Shown: one piece after another, positions 51,562 through 60,079 of the stretch | Layout of the letters: each line of letters opens with the position of its first letter | Position numbering within the stretch: position 1 is the first letter of the stretch | Source of the DNA: Streptomyces mangrovisoli | Lineage (GTDB): Bacteria; Actinomycetota; Actinomycetes; Streptomycetales; Streptomycetaceae | NCBI RefSeq assembly: GCF_000974985.2 | Contig: NZ_LAVA02000021.1 | Coordinates: forward strand, 59,111-123,110 | Length of the DNA: 64,000 nt | Direction of reading: 5' to 3' | Notes under the pieces: model-generated | Seen by the model: the letters and a program-made list of their open reading frames with translations, nothing else | Told to the model about the DNA's origin: nothing | Databases searched by the model: none | Position numbers and translations under genes: made by a program

Positions 51562-51850
51562 GTCCGGGCGGCCGGCGTGCAGAGATCTCTCGTACGTCGG
51601 CTGTCCCCGCAAGCCACGGTTTGCGCGCCCGGACGCCTGCGTCACAGGCACCCTCTCGCGCCACAAAGCGCTGCCGAAACAGCACCACCGCCGAACCGAC
51701 GGCACACCGGAAAGCAACCGTCCCGGAAGCACCGAACACCGGACAGCACCCAGCACCGGAAGCAACCGGAAGCACCGGAAAAAACCCTCAGCAGCACCGA
51801 CGCAACCCTCAGCGTCTCCCCTCAAGACGCCATTCGCCGGAGGCAACACC
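51562..51850 (+). other. Long T-depleted 5' leader of ccr
   Basis: From the predicted promoter to the ccr GTG there are about 290 nt without a recognised gene. Across 51661-51780 only two of 120 bases are T, against an A- and C-rich background. The motif CCGGAAGCA and variants recur about six times (51705-51780), ending in an A-run. The frame of ccr stays open through the leader, but the known enzyme length argues against an N-terminal extension. Confidence 0.6.
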
Positions 51851-53194
51851 GTGACCGTGAAGGACATCCTGGACGCGATCCAGTCGCCGGAATCGACCCC
51901 GGCCGACTTCGCCGCTCTGCCGCTCCCCGAGTCGTACCGCGCGATCACCGTGCACAAGGACGAGACGGAGATGTTCGCGGGCATGCAGACCCGCGACAAG
52001 GACCCGCGCAAGTCGATCCACCTCGACGAGGTGCCGGTGCCCGAACTGGGCCCGGGTGAGGCCCTGGTGGCCGTGATGGCCTCCTCGGTCAACTACAACT
52101 CGGTGTGGACCTCGATCTTCGAACCGCTGTCCACCTTCGGGTTCCTGGAGCGCTACGGCAAGCTCTCCGAGCTGACCAGGCGCCACGACCTGCCGTACCA
52201 CATCATCGGCTCCGACCTCGCGGGCGTCGTCCTGCGCACCGGCCCCGGCGTCAACGCCTGGAAGCCCGGTGACGAGGTCGTCGCGCACTGCCTGTCCGTC
52301 GAGCTGGAGTCCTCCGACGGCCACAACGACACGATGCTCGACCCCGAGCAGCGGATCTGGGGCTTCGAGACCAACTTCGGCGGCCTGGCAGAGCTCGCAC
52401 TTGTCAAGTCCAACCAGCTCATGCCCAAGCCGCAGCACCTCAGCTGGGAGGAGGCAGCGGCTCCGGGTCTGGTCAACTCCACCGCCTACCGGCAGCTGGT
52501 CTCGCGCAACGGTGCCGGCATGAAGCAGGGCGACAACGTCCTGATCTGGGGCGCGAGCGGTGGACTGGGCTCCTACGCCACCCAGTTCGCCCTCGCGGGC
52601 GGCGCCAACCCGATCTGTGTGGTCTCCAGCCCGGAGAAGGCCGACATCTGCCGCGCGATGGGCGCGCGGAACGTCATCGACCGCAACGCCGAGGGCTACC
52701 GGTTCTGGAAGGACGAGCAGACCCAGGACCCGCGCGAGTGGAAGCGGTTCGGCAAGCGCATCCGTGAGCTGACCGGCGGCGAGGACATCGACATCGTCTT
52801 CGAGCACCCCGGCCGCGAGACGTTCGGCGCCTCGGTGTTCGTCACCCGCAAGGGCGGCACCATCACCACCTGCGCCTCCACCTCGGGCTACATGCACGAG
52901 TACGACAACCGCTACCTGTGGATGTCGCTGAAGCGGATCATCGGCTCGCACTTCGCGAACTACCGCGAGGCGTGGGAGGCCAACCGCCTGATCGCCAAGG
53001 GCAAGATCCACCCGACCCTCTCCAAGGTCTACTCCCTGGAAGACACCGGGCAGGCCGCCTACGACGTCCACCGCAACCTCCACCAGGGCAAGGTCGGCGT
53101 CCTGTGCCTCGCCCCCGAGGAGGGCCTCGGCGTCCGCAACCACGAACTGCGCGCCGAACACCTCGACGCCATCAACCGCTTCCGCAACATCTGA
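51851..53194 (+). CDS. ccr: Crotonyl-CoA carboxylase/reductase
   Basis: A 447-residue NADPH-dependent enzyme that reductively carboxylates crotonyl-CoA to (2S)-ethylmalonyl-CoA, used in acetyl-CoA assimilation and as a polyketide extender unit. The CO2-pocket residues known from the Kitasatospora enzyme are in place: Asn81 (SSVNYNSVW), the Phe-Glu pair in WGFETNFGG, and the histidine in IGSHFANYRE. The NADPH site is VLIWGASGGLGSYATQFALA. The GTG at 51851 is chosen because GGAGG lies 7 nt upstream and gives the usual length. It is the first gene of the pathway operon, with the mutase 18 bp downstream. Confidence 0.97.
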   Translation: MTVKDILDAIQSPESTPADFAALPLPESYRAITVHKDETEMFAGMQTRDKDPRKSIHLDEVPVPELGPGEALVAVMASSVNYNSVWTSIFEPLSTFGFLERYGKLSELTRRHDLPYHIIGSDLAGVVLRTGPGVNAWKPGDEVVAHCLSVELESSDGHNDTMLDPEQRIWGFETNFGGLAELALVKSNQLMPKPQHLSWEEAAAPGLVNSTAYRQLVSRNGAGMKQGDNVLIWGASGGLGSYATQFALAGGANPICVVSSPEKADICRAMGARNVIDRNAEGYRFWKDEQTQDPREWKRFGKRIRELTGGEDIDIVFEHPGRETFGASVFVTRKGGTITTCASTSGYMHEYDNRYLWMSLKRIIGSHFANYREAWEANRLIAKGKIHPTLSKVYSLEDTGQAAYDVHRNLHQGKVGVLCLAPEEGLGVRNHELRAEHLDAINRFRNI

Positions 53195-53212
53195 GGACAT
53201 CCGAGGTCATCG

Positions 53213-55303
53213 ATGACTGAGCGTCAACCAGCCCCGGGTCAGCGGGAGTCGGCGCCCGCGCAGCGGGATTCGGCGACCGCGCCGAGGGAGAAGGACCGGC
53301 CGTGGCTCATGCGGACCTATGCCGGTCACTCCACGGCCGAGGCGTCCAACGAGCTGTACCGGCGCAACCTCGCCAAGGGCCAGACCGGCCTGTCGGTGGC
53401 GTTCGACCTGCCGACGCAGACCGGCTACGACTCCGACCACATCCTCGCCCGCGGCGAGGTCGGCCGGGTCGGCGTGCCCGTCGCGCACCTCGGTGACATG
53501 CGCCGGCTGTTCCAGGACATCCCCCTGGAGCAGATGAACACCTCGATGACGATCAACGCCACCGCCATGTGGCTGCTGGCGCTCTACCAGGTCGTCGCCG
53601 AGGAACAGGGCGCCGACATCACCAAGCTCCAGGGCACCACCCAGAACGACATCGTCAAGGAGTACCTCTCGCGGGGCACCCACGTGTTCCCGCCCGGGCC
53701 CTCGCTCCGCCTGACGACGGACATGATCGCGTACACGGTCTCCCACATACCGAAGTGGAACCCGATCAACATCTGCAGCTACCACCTGCAGGAGGCCGGG
53801 GCCACGCCGGTGCAGGAGATCGCGTACGCGATGTCCACCGCCATCGCGGTGCTCGACGCCGTGCGCGACTCGGGACAGGTGCCCCAGGAGAAGTTCGGCG
53901 ACGTCGTCGCGCGCATCTCGTTCTTCGTGAACGCGGGCGTCCGGTTCGTCGAGGAGATGTGCAAGATGCGGGCGTTCGGCCGCATCTGGGACAAGGTCAC
54001 CCGCGAGCGCTACGGCATCGAGAACGCCAAGCAGCGCCGCTTCCGGTACGGCGTCCAGGTCAACTCCCTCGGTCTGACCGAGGCGCAGCCGGAGAACAAC
54101 GTCCAGCGGATCGTGCTGGAGATGCTGGCCGTGACCCTCTCCAAGGACGCCCGCGCGCGGGCCGTGCAGCTGCCCGCCTGGAACGAGGCACTCGGCCTGC
54201 CGCGCCCCTGGGACCAGCAGTGGTCCCTGCGCATCCAGCAGGTCCTGGCACACGAGAGCGACCTGCTGGAGTACGAGGACATCTTCGCCGGCTCGCACGT
54301 GATCGAGGCGAAGGTCGCGGCCCTCGTCGAGGACTCCCTCACCGAGATCGACCGCATCCAGGAGATGGGCGGCGCGATGGCCGCCGTCGAGTCGGGCTAC
54401 CTCAAGTCGCAGCTCGTCGCCTCGCACGCCGAGCGCCGGGCCCGCATCGAGTCCGGCCAGGAGAAGATCGTCGGCGTCAACATCTTCGAGACGACCGAGC
54501 CCAACCCGCTGACCGCGGACCTCGACACGGCCATCCAGACCGTGGACCCGGCCGTGGAGGCCCGCGTGATCGCCTCCCTCCAGCACTGGCGGGACACCCG
54601 CTACCAGCCGCCGTTCAACCACCCGCGCCCGTGCAAGGCGCTGGAGCGGCTGAAGGAGGCCGCCAAGGGCACCGCCAACCTGATGGAGGCGACCCTGGAG
54701 TGCGCCCGCGCCGGTGTGACGACCGGCGAGTGGTCCGGGGCGCTGCGCGAGGTGTTCGGCGAGTTCCGGGCGCCCACCGGGGTCTCCTCGGCGCCGGTGG
54801 CGGTCCCGGCGGCGGCCGGTTCGGCGATGGCCGAGGTCCGCGCCAGGGTCGACGCGACCGCCCGCGACATGGGCGTGGGCAAGCTGCGCTTCCTGGTCGG
54901 CAAGCCGGGCCTGGACGGGCACTCCAACGGCGCCGAGCAGATCGCCGTGCGCGCCCGCGACGCCGGCTTCGAGGTGGTCTACCAGGGCATCCGCCTGACG
55001 CCCGAGCAGATCGTGGACGCGGCCCTCGCCGAGGACGTGCACGCGGTCGGCCTGTCCATCCTCTCCGGCTCGCACGCCCAGTTGGTCCCGGACGTGCTGG
55101 AGCGGCTGCGCGAGGCGGGTGCGACCGATATCCCGGTGATCGCCGGTGGAATCATCCCGAACGGCGACGCCGAGCAGCTCAGGGCCGCGGGAGTGGCCGC
55201 GGTCTTCACCCCGAAGGACTTCGACATCACCGGGATCATCGGCCGTATCGTCGACGAGATCCGCACCGCCAACAAGCTCGACCCCCTGGAGGTCCCCGCA
55301 TGA
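53213..55303 (+). CDS. meaA: Ethylmalonyl-CoA mutase (MeaA type)
   Basis: A 696-residue coenzyme B12-dependent mutase that rearranges (2R)-ethylmalonyl-CoA to methylsuccinyl-CoA. The barrel domain has [33 protein letters not shown] and [18 protein letters not shown]. The C-terminal B12-binding domain has [16 protein letters not shown] (the DxHxxG motif for cobalt ligation), [13 protein letters not shown] and VIAGGIIP. Being fused, it needs no small subunit. The residues and neighbours (ccr upstream, lyase downstream) favour ethylmalonyl-CoA over methylmalonyl-CoA as substrate. It overlaps the lyase start by 4 bp. Confidence 0.93.
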   Translation: MTERQPAPGQRESAPAQRDSATAPREKDRPWLMRTYAGHSTAEASNELYRRNLAKGQTGLSVAFDLPTQTGYDSDHILARGEVGRVGVPVAHLGDMRRLFQDIPLEQMNTSMTINATAMWLLALYQVVAEEQGADITKLQGTTQNDIVKEYLSRGTHVFPPGPSLRLTTDMIAYTVSHIPKWNPINICSYHLQEAGATPVQEIAYAMSTAIAVLDAVRDSGQVPQEKFGDVVARISFFVNAGVRFVEEMCKMRAFGRIWDKVTRERYGIENAKQRRFRYGVQVNSLGLTEAQPENNVQRIVLEMLAVTLSKDARARAVQLPAWNEALGLPRPWDQQWSLRIQQVLAHESDLLEYEDIFAGSHVIEAKVAALVEDSLTEIDRIQEMGGAMAAVESGYLKSQLVASHAERRARIESGQEKIVGVNIFETTEPNPLTADLDTAIQTVDPAVEARVIASLQHWRDTRYQPPFNHPRPCKALERLKEAAKGTANLMEATLECARAGVTTGEWSGALREVFGEFRAPTGVSSAPVAVPAAAGSAMAEVRARVDATARDMGVGKLRFLVGKPGLDGHSNGAEQIAVRARDAGFEVVYQGIRLTPEQIVDAALAEDVHAVGLSILSGSHAQLVPDVLERLREAGATDIPVIAGGIIPNGDAEQLRAAGVAAVFTPKDFDITGIIGRIVDEIRTANKLDPLEVPA

Positions 55304-56259
55304 CCGTCAACCGTCTCCGCCCGCGGCGCTCGTGTCTGGCCGTGCCGGGCTCGAACCCCCGCTTCCTGGAGAAGGCGCAGGGTCTCCCGGCCGACCAGGT
55401 CTTCCTCGACCTGGAGGACGCGTGCGCGCCGCTCGCCAAGCCCGAGGCGCGGCACACCATCGTCAAGTTCCTCAACGAGGGCGACTGGACGGGCAAGACG
55501 CGGGTCGTGCGCGTCAACGACTGGACCACCGAGTGGACGTACCGCGACGTGGTGACCGTGGTCGAGGGCGCGGGCCAGAACCTCGACTGCATCATGCTGC
55601 CGAAGGTGCAGACGGCCGAGCAGGTCGTCGCGCTGGACCTGCTGCTCACGCAGATCGAGAAGACGATGGGCTTCGAGGTCGGCAAGATCGGCATCGAGGC
55701 GCAGATCGAGAACGCGCAGGGCCTCAACAACGTCAACGCGATCGCGCAGGCCTCCCCGCGCGTCGAGACGATCATCTTCGGCCCGGCCGACTTCATGGCG
55801 TCCATCAACATGAAGTCGCTCGTCGTGGGCGAGCAGCCGCCCGGCTACCCTGCGGACGCCTACCACTACATCCTGATGAAGATCCTGATGGCCGCCCGCG
55901 CCAACAACCTCCAGGCGATCGACGGCCCCTACCTGCAGATCCGCAACGTCGAGGGCTATCGCGAGGTCGCGCGGCGCGCCGCCGCGCTCGGCTTCGACGG
56001 CAAGTGGGTACTGCACCCGGGCCAGGTCGAGGCGTCCAACGAGATCTTCTCGCCGTCGCAGGAGGACTACGACCACGCCGAGCTGATCCTGGACGCGTAC
56101 GACTACTACACGTCCGAGGCGGGCGGCAAGAAGGGCTCGGCGATGCTCGGCGACGAGATGATCGACGAGGCCAGCCGCAAGATGGCGCTGGTCGTCTCCG
56201 GCAAGGGCCGCGCCGCCGGCCTGCAGCGCACGTCCAAGTTCGAGATCCCGGAGGCCTGA
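55300..56259 (+). CDS. CoA-ester lyase (malyl-CoA / beta-methylmalyl-CoA lyase)
   Basis: A 319-residue Mg2+-dependent lyase of the CitE family, which cleaves beta-methylmalyl-CoA to propionyl-CoA and glyoxylate. SCLAVPGSNPRFLEKA and VFLDLEDACAPLAKPEAR carry the family start and acidic site. IEAQIENAQGLNNVNAIAQA contains the metal-binding glutamate, and ETIIFGPADFMAS the aspartate. GKWVLHPGQVEASNEIFSP is a conserved C-terminal block. The ATG overlaps the mutase stop (ATGA), indicating coupled translation. It is the last carbon-splitting step of the pathway. Confidence 0.93.
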   Translation: MTVNRLRPRRSCLAVPGSNPRFLEKAQGLPADQVFLDLEDACAPLAKPEARHTIVKFLNEGDWTGKTRVVRVNDWTTEWTYRDVVTVVEGAGQNLDCIMLPKVQTAEQVVALDLLLTQIEKTMGFEVGKIGIEAQIENAQGLNNVNAIAQASPRVETIIFGPADFMASINMKSLVVGEQPPGYPADAYHYILMKILMAARANNLQAIDGPYLQIRNVEGYREVARRAAALGFDGKWVLHPGQVEASNEIFSPSQEDYDHAELILDAYDYYTSEAGGKKGSAMLGDEMIDEASRKMALVVSGKGRAAGLQRTSKFEIPEA

Positions 56260-56264
56260 GCGCG

Positions 56265-56777
56265 ATGCAGTTCGGACGCACCTACGAGGAGTTCGAGGTC
56301 GGCGCGGTCTACAAGCACTGGCCCGGCAAGACGGTCACCGAGTACGACGACCACCTCTTCTGCCTCCTCACGATGAACCACCACCCGCTCCACATGGACA
56401 CCAACTACGCGGAGCAGACGACCGACTTCGGCAAGAACGTCGTCGTGGGCAACTACATCTACTCGCTGCTGCTCGGCATGTCCGTGCCGGACGTCTCCGG
56501 CAAGGCGATCGCCAACCTGGAGATCGAGTCGCTGAAGCACGTGGCGCCGACCTTCCACGGCGACACGATCTACGGCGAGACGACCGTGCTCGACAAGTGG
56601 CCCTCGAAGTCGAAGAACGACCGCGGGATCGTGCACGTGGAGACCAAGGGCTACAAGCAGGACGGCACGCTGGTGTGCGTGTTCCGCCGCAAGGTGATGG
56701 TGCCGACCGAGACGTACATCAAGGAGCGCGGCGGCGAGCAGCCGGGCCGTCCCGAACTGAAGCAGCAGGAGAAGTAG
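56265..56777 (+). CDS. MaoC-family hydratase (mesaconyl-CoA hydratase candidate)
   Basis: A 170-residue hot-dog-fold protein. The catalytic region reads TMNHHPLHMDTNYAEQTTDF, with the conserved asparagine/aspartate-histidine pair, and GNYIYSLLLGMSVPD is the MaoC glycine region. DTIYGETTVLDKWPSKSK follows. Given its place between the lyase and methylsuccinyl-CoA dehydrogenase, it probably hydrates mesaconyl-C1-CoA to beta-methylmalyl-CoA. It is a single-domain protein, about half the size of the Rhodobacter enzyme, so it probably works as a dimer. The ATG has a GAGG site upstream. Confidence 0.87.
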   Translation: MQFGRTYEEFEVGAVYKHWPGKTVTEYDDHLFCLLTMNHHPLHMDTNYAEQTTDFGKNVVVGNYIYSLLLGMSVPDVSGKAIANLEIESLKHVAPTFHGDTIYGETTVLDKWPSKSKNDRGIVHVETKGYKQDGTLVCVFRRKVMVPTETYIKERGGEQPGRPELKQQEK

Positions 56778-56779
56778 AG

Positions 56780-58021
56780 ATGGCGCGACTCGCCCAGACC
56801 GCCGGTCTGACCGACATCCAGCAGGAGATCCTCTCCACCGTCCGCGACTTCGTGGACAAGGAGATCATCCCCGTCGCCACCGAGCTGGAGCACCGCGACG
56901 AGTACCCGCAGGCGATCGTCGACGGCCTGAAGGAACTCGGCCTGTTCGGCCTGATGATCCCCGAGGAGTACGGGGGCCTGGGCGAGTCGCTGCTCACCTA
57001 CGCGCTGTGCGTGGAGGAGATCGCCCGCGGCTGGATGTCCGTCTCCGGCATCATCAACACGCACTTCATCGTGGCGTACATGCTCAAGCAGCACGGCACG
57101 CAGGAGCAGAAGGACCACTTCCTGCCGCGGATGGCGGCCGGCGACATCCGGGGCGCGTTCTCGATGTCGGAGCCGGGCCTCGGCTCGGACGTCTCGGCGA
57201 TCACGTCGAAGGCGGTGAAGGACGATGGGGGCACCTCCCGCGCGAGCGCAGCCGAGCGTGGGGGAGAGTACGTCCTGAACGGCCAGAAGATGTGGCTGAC
57301 GAACGGCGGCACGTCGTCTCTGGTCGCCGTTCTGGTGCGAAGTGACGAAGGACACCCCGAGGGCACGGCGCCCCACAAGTCGATGACGACCTTCCTCGTG
57401 GAGAAGGAGCCGGGCTTCGGCGAGGTCCGTCCCGGGCTGACCATCCCCGGAAAGATCGACAAGATGGGGTACAAGGGGGTTGACACCACCGAGCTCATCA
57501 TGGATGGCCTGCGGATTCCGGCGGATCGCGTGCTCGGCGGGGTCACCGGCCGAGGTTTTTACCAAATGATGGACGGCGTCGAGGTGGGCCGGGTCAACGT
57601 GGCGGCCCGTGGCTGTGGCGTCGCTCAGCGTGCCTTCGAACTCGGTGTCCAGTACGCCCAGCAGCGTCACACTTTCGGCAAGGCGATCGCCCAGCACCAG
57701 GCGATCCAGTTCAAGCTCGCCGAGATGGCTACCAAGGTCGAGGCCGCCCATGCCATGATGGTGAACGCGGCACGCAAAAAGGACTCCGGGGAACGAAACG
57801 ACCTTGAAGCAGGGATGGCGAAGTACCTCGCCTCCGAGTACTGCAAGGAGGTCGTGGAAGATGCCTTCCGGATCCACGGCGGCTACGGCTTCTCCAAGGA
57901 GTACGAGATCGAGCGCCTCTACCGGGAGGCCCCGATGCTGCTGATCGGCGAAGGCACTGCCGAGATCCAGAAAATGATCATCGGGCGAAGGTTGCTCGAA
58001 GAGTATCGATTCCAGGGCTGA
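56780..58021 (+). CDS. mcd: Acyl-CoA dehydrogenase, methylsuccinyl-CoA dehydrogenase candidate
   Basis: A 413-residue FAD enzyme that would oxidise methylsuccinyl-CoA to mesaconyl-CoA. LGLFGLMIPEEYGGLGES, AFSMSEPGLGSDVSAITSKA (FAD/substrate loop) and VLNGQKMWLTNGGTSS are the family blocks. DGVEVGRVNVAARGCGVAQRA and DAFRIHGGYGFSKEYEIERLYREA complete them. Between SKAVKDD and EYVLNGQK there are about 13 extra residues (GGTSRASAAERGG), encoded by a palindromic mini-element at 57226-57267. The gene lies 3 bp after the MaoC stop and closes the operon before a terminator. Confidence 0.92.
   Translation: MARLAQTAGLTDIQQEILSTVRDFVDKEIIPVATELEHRDEYPQAIVDGLKELGLFGLMIPEEYGGLGESLLTYALCVEEIARGWMSVSGIINTHFIVAYMLKQHGTQEQKDHFLPRMAAGDIRGAFSMSEPGLGSDVSAITSKAVKDDGGTSRASAAERGGEYVLNGQKMWLTNGGTSSLVAVLVRSDEGHPEGTAPHKSMTTFLVEKEPGFGEVRPGLTIPGKIDKMGYKGVDTTELIMDGLRIPADRVLGGVTGRGFYQMMDGVEVGRVNVAARGCGVAQRAFELGVQYAQQRHTFGKAIAQHQAIQFKLAEMATKVEAAHAMMVNAARKKDSGERNDLEAGMAKYLASEYCKEVVEDAFRIHGGYGFSKEYEIERLYREAPMLLIGEGTAEIQKMIIGRRLLEEYRFQG
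57226..57267. mobile_element. Palindromic mini-element inserted in frame in mcd
   Basis: The 42-bp segment starts TGGGGGCACCTCCCGCGCGA and ends GCGTGGGGGAGA, with near-inverted ends (GGGGGCACCTCCC against GTGGGGGAG). It resembles the small repeats scattered in Streptomyces genomes. It adds about 13 residues absent from ordinary acyl-CoA dehydrogenases at a surface loop and keeps the frame. Confidence 0.65.
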
Positions 58022-58030
58022 TTGTCCGGA

Positions 58031-58069
58031 AACGGGGTGTTTTCTTCGAGAAGAAGATCACACCCCGTT
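58031..58069 (+). terminator. Terminator after ethylmalonyl-CoA operon
   Basis: A 10-bp stem (58031-58040 with 58060-58069) encloses an inner TTCTT/AAGAA hairpin. It lies 10 bp after the mcd stop and ahead of the psd promoter region (58070-58193). Confidence 0.75.
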
Positions 58070-58193
58070 AACACTCCACGGGAACCGACTCGGCTTCCTG
58101 GCTTACCCAGTTGCGGCCCCGAGCCGCTAACATCGCCGGAAAGCCGCCGTCCCCTGATAAAAAGCGCGGCATCATCCGCTACGAAGGTCATCC

Positions 58194-58850
58194 ATGCCCC
58201 ACAGCCAAACCTCTGCACCACGCGACAGCCGAGCCGGCGTACGCCTCGCGCGCGGAGCATCGCCGTGGCTTCTCCCGACCGTTGCCACCGCAGCCGTCAG
58301 CCTGCTCCGCGCCCGCCGCTCGGGCGTCGCCAAGGCCGTCGCCGTACCCGCCACCGCGCTCGCGGCGGGCATGCTGTGGTTCTTCCGCGACCCCGAGCGC
58401 GAGATCACCCGGGGCCGGGTCATCTCGCCCGCCGACGGCGTGGTGCAGAGCATCATGCCGTGGAAGGACGGGCGTACCCGCGTCGCGATCTTCATGAGCC
58501 CGCTCAACGTCCACGTCAACCGCGCGCCGCTGGCCGGCACGGTGACGTCGGTCGAGCACATCCCCGGTGGCTTCGTTCCCGCCTTCAACAAGGAGAGCGA
58601 GAACAACGAGCGCGTGGTCTGGCACTTCGACACCGAGCTCGGTGACATCGAGATGATCCAGATCGCCGGCGCCGTCGCCCGCCGCATCGTCCCCTACATC
58701 CCCATGGGCACGAAGGTCGAGCAGGGCGACCGGATCGGTCTCATCCGCTTCGGCTCGCGCGTCGACATCTACCTGCCCGAGGGCGTGGAGGTCGCGGTCG
58801 AGGTCGGTCAGAAGACCGTGGCTGGGGTGACTCGCATTGACCGTGATTGA
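58194..58850 (+). CDS. psd: Phosphatidylserine decarboxylase (short form)
   Basis: A 218-residue proenzyme that converts phosphatidylserine to phosphatidylethanolamine at the membrane. One N-terminal hydrophobic segment (ATALAAGMLWFF) anchors it. FFRDPEREITRGRVISPADGVV and FMSPLNVHVNRAP are family signatures. The self-cleavage site giving the pyruvoyl group is Gly-Ser in IRFGSRVDIYLP; the short class uses this in place of LGST. The downstream pssA start lies inside its last codons, so both are coupled. The two form the PE synthesis pair. Confidence 0.95.
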   Translation: MPHSQTSAPRDSRAGVRLARGASPWLLPTVATAAVSLLRARRSGVAKAVAVPATALAAGMLWFFRDPEREITRGRVISPADGVVQSIMPWKDGRTRVAIFMSPLNVHVNRAPLAGTVTSVEHIPGGFVPAFNKESENNERVVWHFDTELGDIEMIQIAGAVARRIVPYIPMGTKVEQGDRIGLIRFGSRVDIYLPEGVEVAVEVGQKTVAGVTRIDRD

Positions 58851-59694
58851 TCCGGAGACCCAGGCGGGCTGGGTGCCCGAGGCCGACGAGGCGGACGAAG
58901 AGGAGGAGATGCCTCTCTCGCTCCGCCTCTCGATAGCGGACACCCTCACCCTCGGCAACGCCACGTGCGGGTTCATGGCGGTGTACTTCACCACCACCGG
59001 GATCCTCATCCCGCACCTCACGGGCAACGACGAGTCCATGGGCATGGCCCGGCACAGCGCCGCCACCGCCGTGATCCTGATGCTCTGCGCGGCCGTCTTC
59101 GACCTGTTCGACGGCCTCGTGGCACGCAAGCTGCGCTCCTCCCCCATGGGCGCCGAGCTGGACAACCTGTCGGACCTGATCAGCTTCGGCCTCGCGCCGG
59201 CGTACTTCGTGCTCGTCTACGGCATGGTCGCGGACGACGCGCACCAGAGAATGGCGGCGCTAGGGGCAATCGTGGTGCTCCTGGCGGTGGTCCTTCGCCT
59301 GGCGCGCTTCTCGTGCGTGACGCCCCGCAACGGCATGTTCCAGGGCATGCCGTCGCCGTTCGGCGCGCTGACGGTGGTCTCGATCGTGCTGCTGGAGCTG
59401 CCCTTCGTGGCGACCCTGCTGGCGATCCTGGGCACCGCGTGGCTGATGGTGAGCCGGGTGGAGTACCCCAAGCCCCGCGGTCGCCTCGCCGGCGCGGTGC
59501 TCGGCTGGATCGTGCTGTCGATGGGCCTGCTGGCGGCCTGGGCGTTCGACGCCCCGAGCGGCCAGCTGCTGCTCCAGACCGGCTGCGCGCTCCAGCTCGT
59601 CATGGGCGCGGTGATCCCGCTGTTCGCCACGGCCCGCCGGGTGAACAACTTCCGCGACAACCGGCGTGAGGCGCGGGCGGCGCAGCTGCCGTAG
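58837..59694 (+). CDS. pssA: CDP-diacylglycerol-serine O-phosphatidyltransferase
   Basis: A 285-residue integral membrane enzyme that makes phosphatidylserine from CDP-diacylglycerol and serine. The CDP-alcohol phosphotransferase motif is fully present: DLFDGLVARKLRSSPMGAEL continuing into DNLSD, with the DG, AR, G and final Asp residues. Several hydrophobic segments (ATAVILMLCAAVF, LGAIVVLLAVVLRLA, GWIVLSMGLLAAWAF) complete the fold. The start is either the TTG at 58837 (good spacing to GGGGTGA) or the GTG at 58843. Both overlap psd. A strong terminator follows. Confidence 0.95.
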   Translation: MTVIDPETQAGWVPEADEADEEEEMPLSLRLSIADTLTLGNATCGFMAVYFTTTGILIPHLTGNDESMGMARHSAATAVILMLCAAVFDLFDGLVARKLRSSPMGAELDNLSDLISFGLAPAYFVLVYGMVADDAHQRMAALGAIVVLLAVVLRLARFSCVTPRNGMFQGMPSPFGALTVVSIVLLELPFVATLLAILGTAWLMVSRVEYPKPRGRLAGAVLGWIVLSMGLLAAWAFDAPSGQLLLQTGCALQLVMGAVIPLFATARRVNNFRDNRREARAAQLP

Positions 59695-59720
59695 CGCTCC
59701 GCTGGGTTCGGCTGGACATG

Positions 59721-59756
59721 AGAGGGGCCCCGGGTCTTGTGACCCGGGGCCCCTCT
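59721..59756 (+). terminator. Strong terminator after pssA
   Basis: A perfect 16-bp stem (59721-59736 with 59741-59756) with the loop TTGT lies 26 bp after the pssA stop. Confidence 0.9.
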
Positions 59757-59783
59757 GCGTGTCCCGCGCGGGGCGGTCCGGGG

Positions 59784-59879
59784 GTCGCGTGCGACGACGG
59801 CCCGTGTGTCGCGTGCGGCAACCGCCCGTGGGTTGCGTGCGGCGACCGCCCGTGGGTCGCGTGCGGCGGCGGTTTGTCT
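59784..59879. repeat. Four 24-bp tandem units
   Basis: Units starting at 59784, 59808, 59832 and 59856 share GTCGCGTGCGGCGACCGCCC with few changes. They lie in the 385-bp gene-free gap (59695-60079) between pssA and glycerate kinase. Confidence 0.9.
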
Positions 59880-59907
59880 GCCCTGCGCGGCACCGTCGTG
59901 GTCGCTC

Positions 59908-60027
59908 GCGCAGTTCCCCGCGCCCCTTTGGGGCACGGCTGCACGGGCGGGCGCCCTGTAGTGGCGCGGAACGTCCCCGAACTGCCCACCTCACCGCCAC
60001 ACCCATTAGGGGCGCGGGGAACTGCGC
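59908..60027. repeat. Inverted pair of dispersed 20-bp element
   Basis: GCGCAGTTCCCCGCGCCCCT at 59908-59927 faces its exact reverse complement at 60008-60027, 80 bp apart. Flanks carry GTCGTGGTCGC and its counterpart GCCACGACGG, showing the element is longer than 20 bp. The same element forms the clusters at 14.6-14.75 kb and 30.6-30.85 kb. Confidence 0.9.
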
Positions 60028-60079
60028 GACAAGCCACGACGGAGCCGCACGGACCCCACAACCCCCGGATGGGAACCCG

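Noticed and set aside
51527..51850. N-terminal extension of Ccr by about 108 residues
   Set aside because: The frame is open, but the well-placed ribosome-binding site and GTG at 51851 give the 447-residue length usual for the enzyme, and the extra part is low-complexity.
57226..57267. Frameshift or sequencing error in mcd
   Set aside because: The frame is intact on both sides and the extra 42 bp are an integral number of codons, so an insertion fits better than an error.
59600..60061. Small repeat protein (HATHGRSP-type) on the minus strand
   Set aside because: It would run through the pssA terminator and part of the dispersed-element pair, with no ribosome-binding site; the repeat is better read as noncoding.
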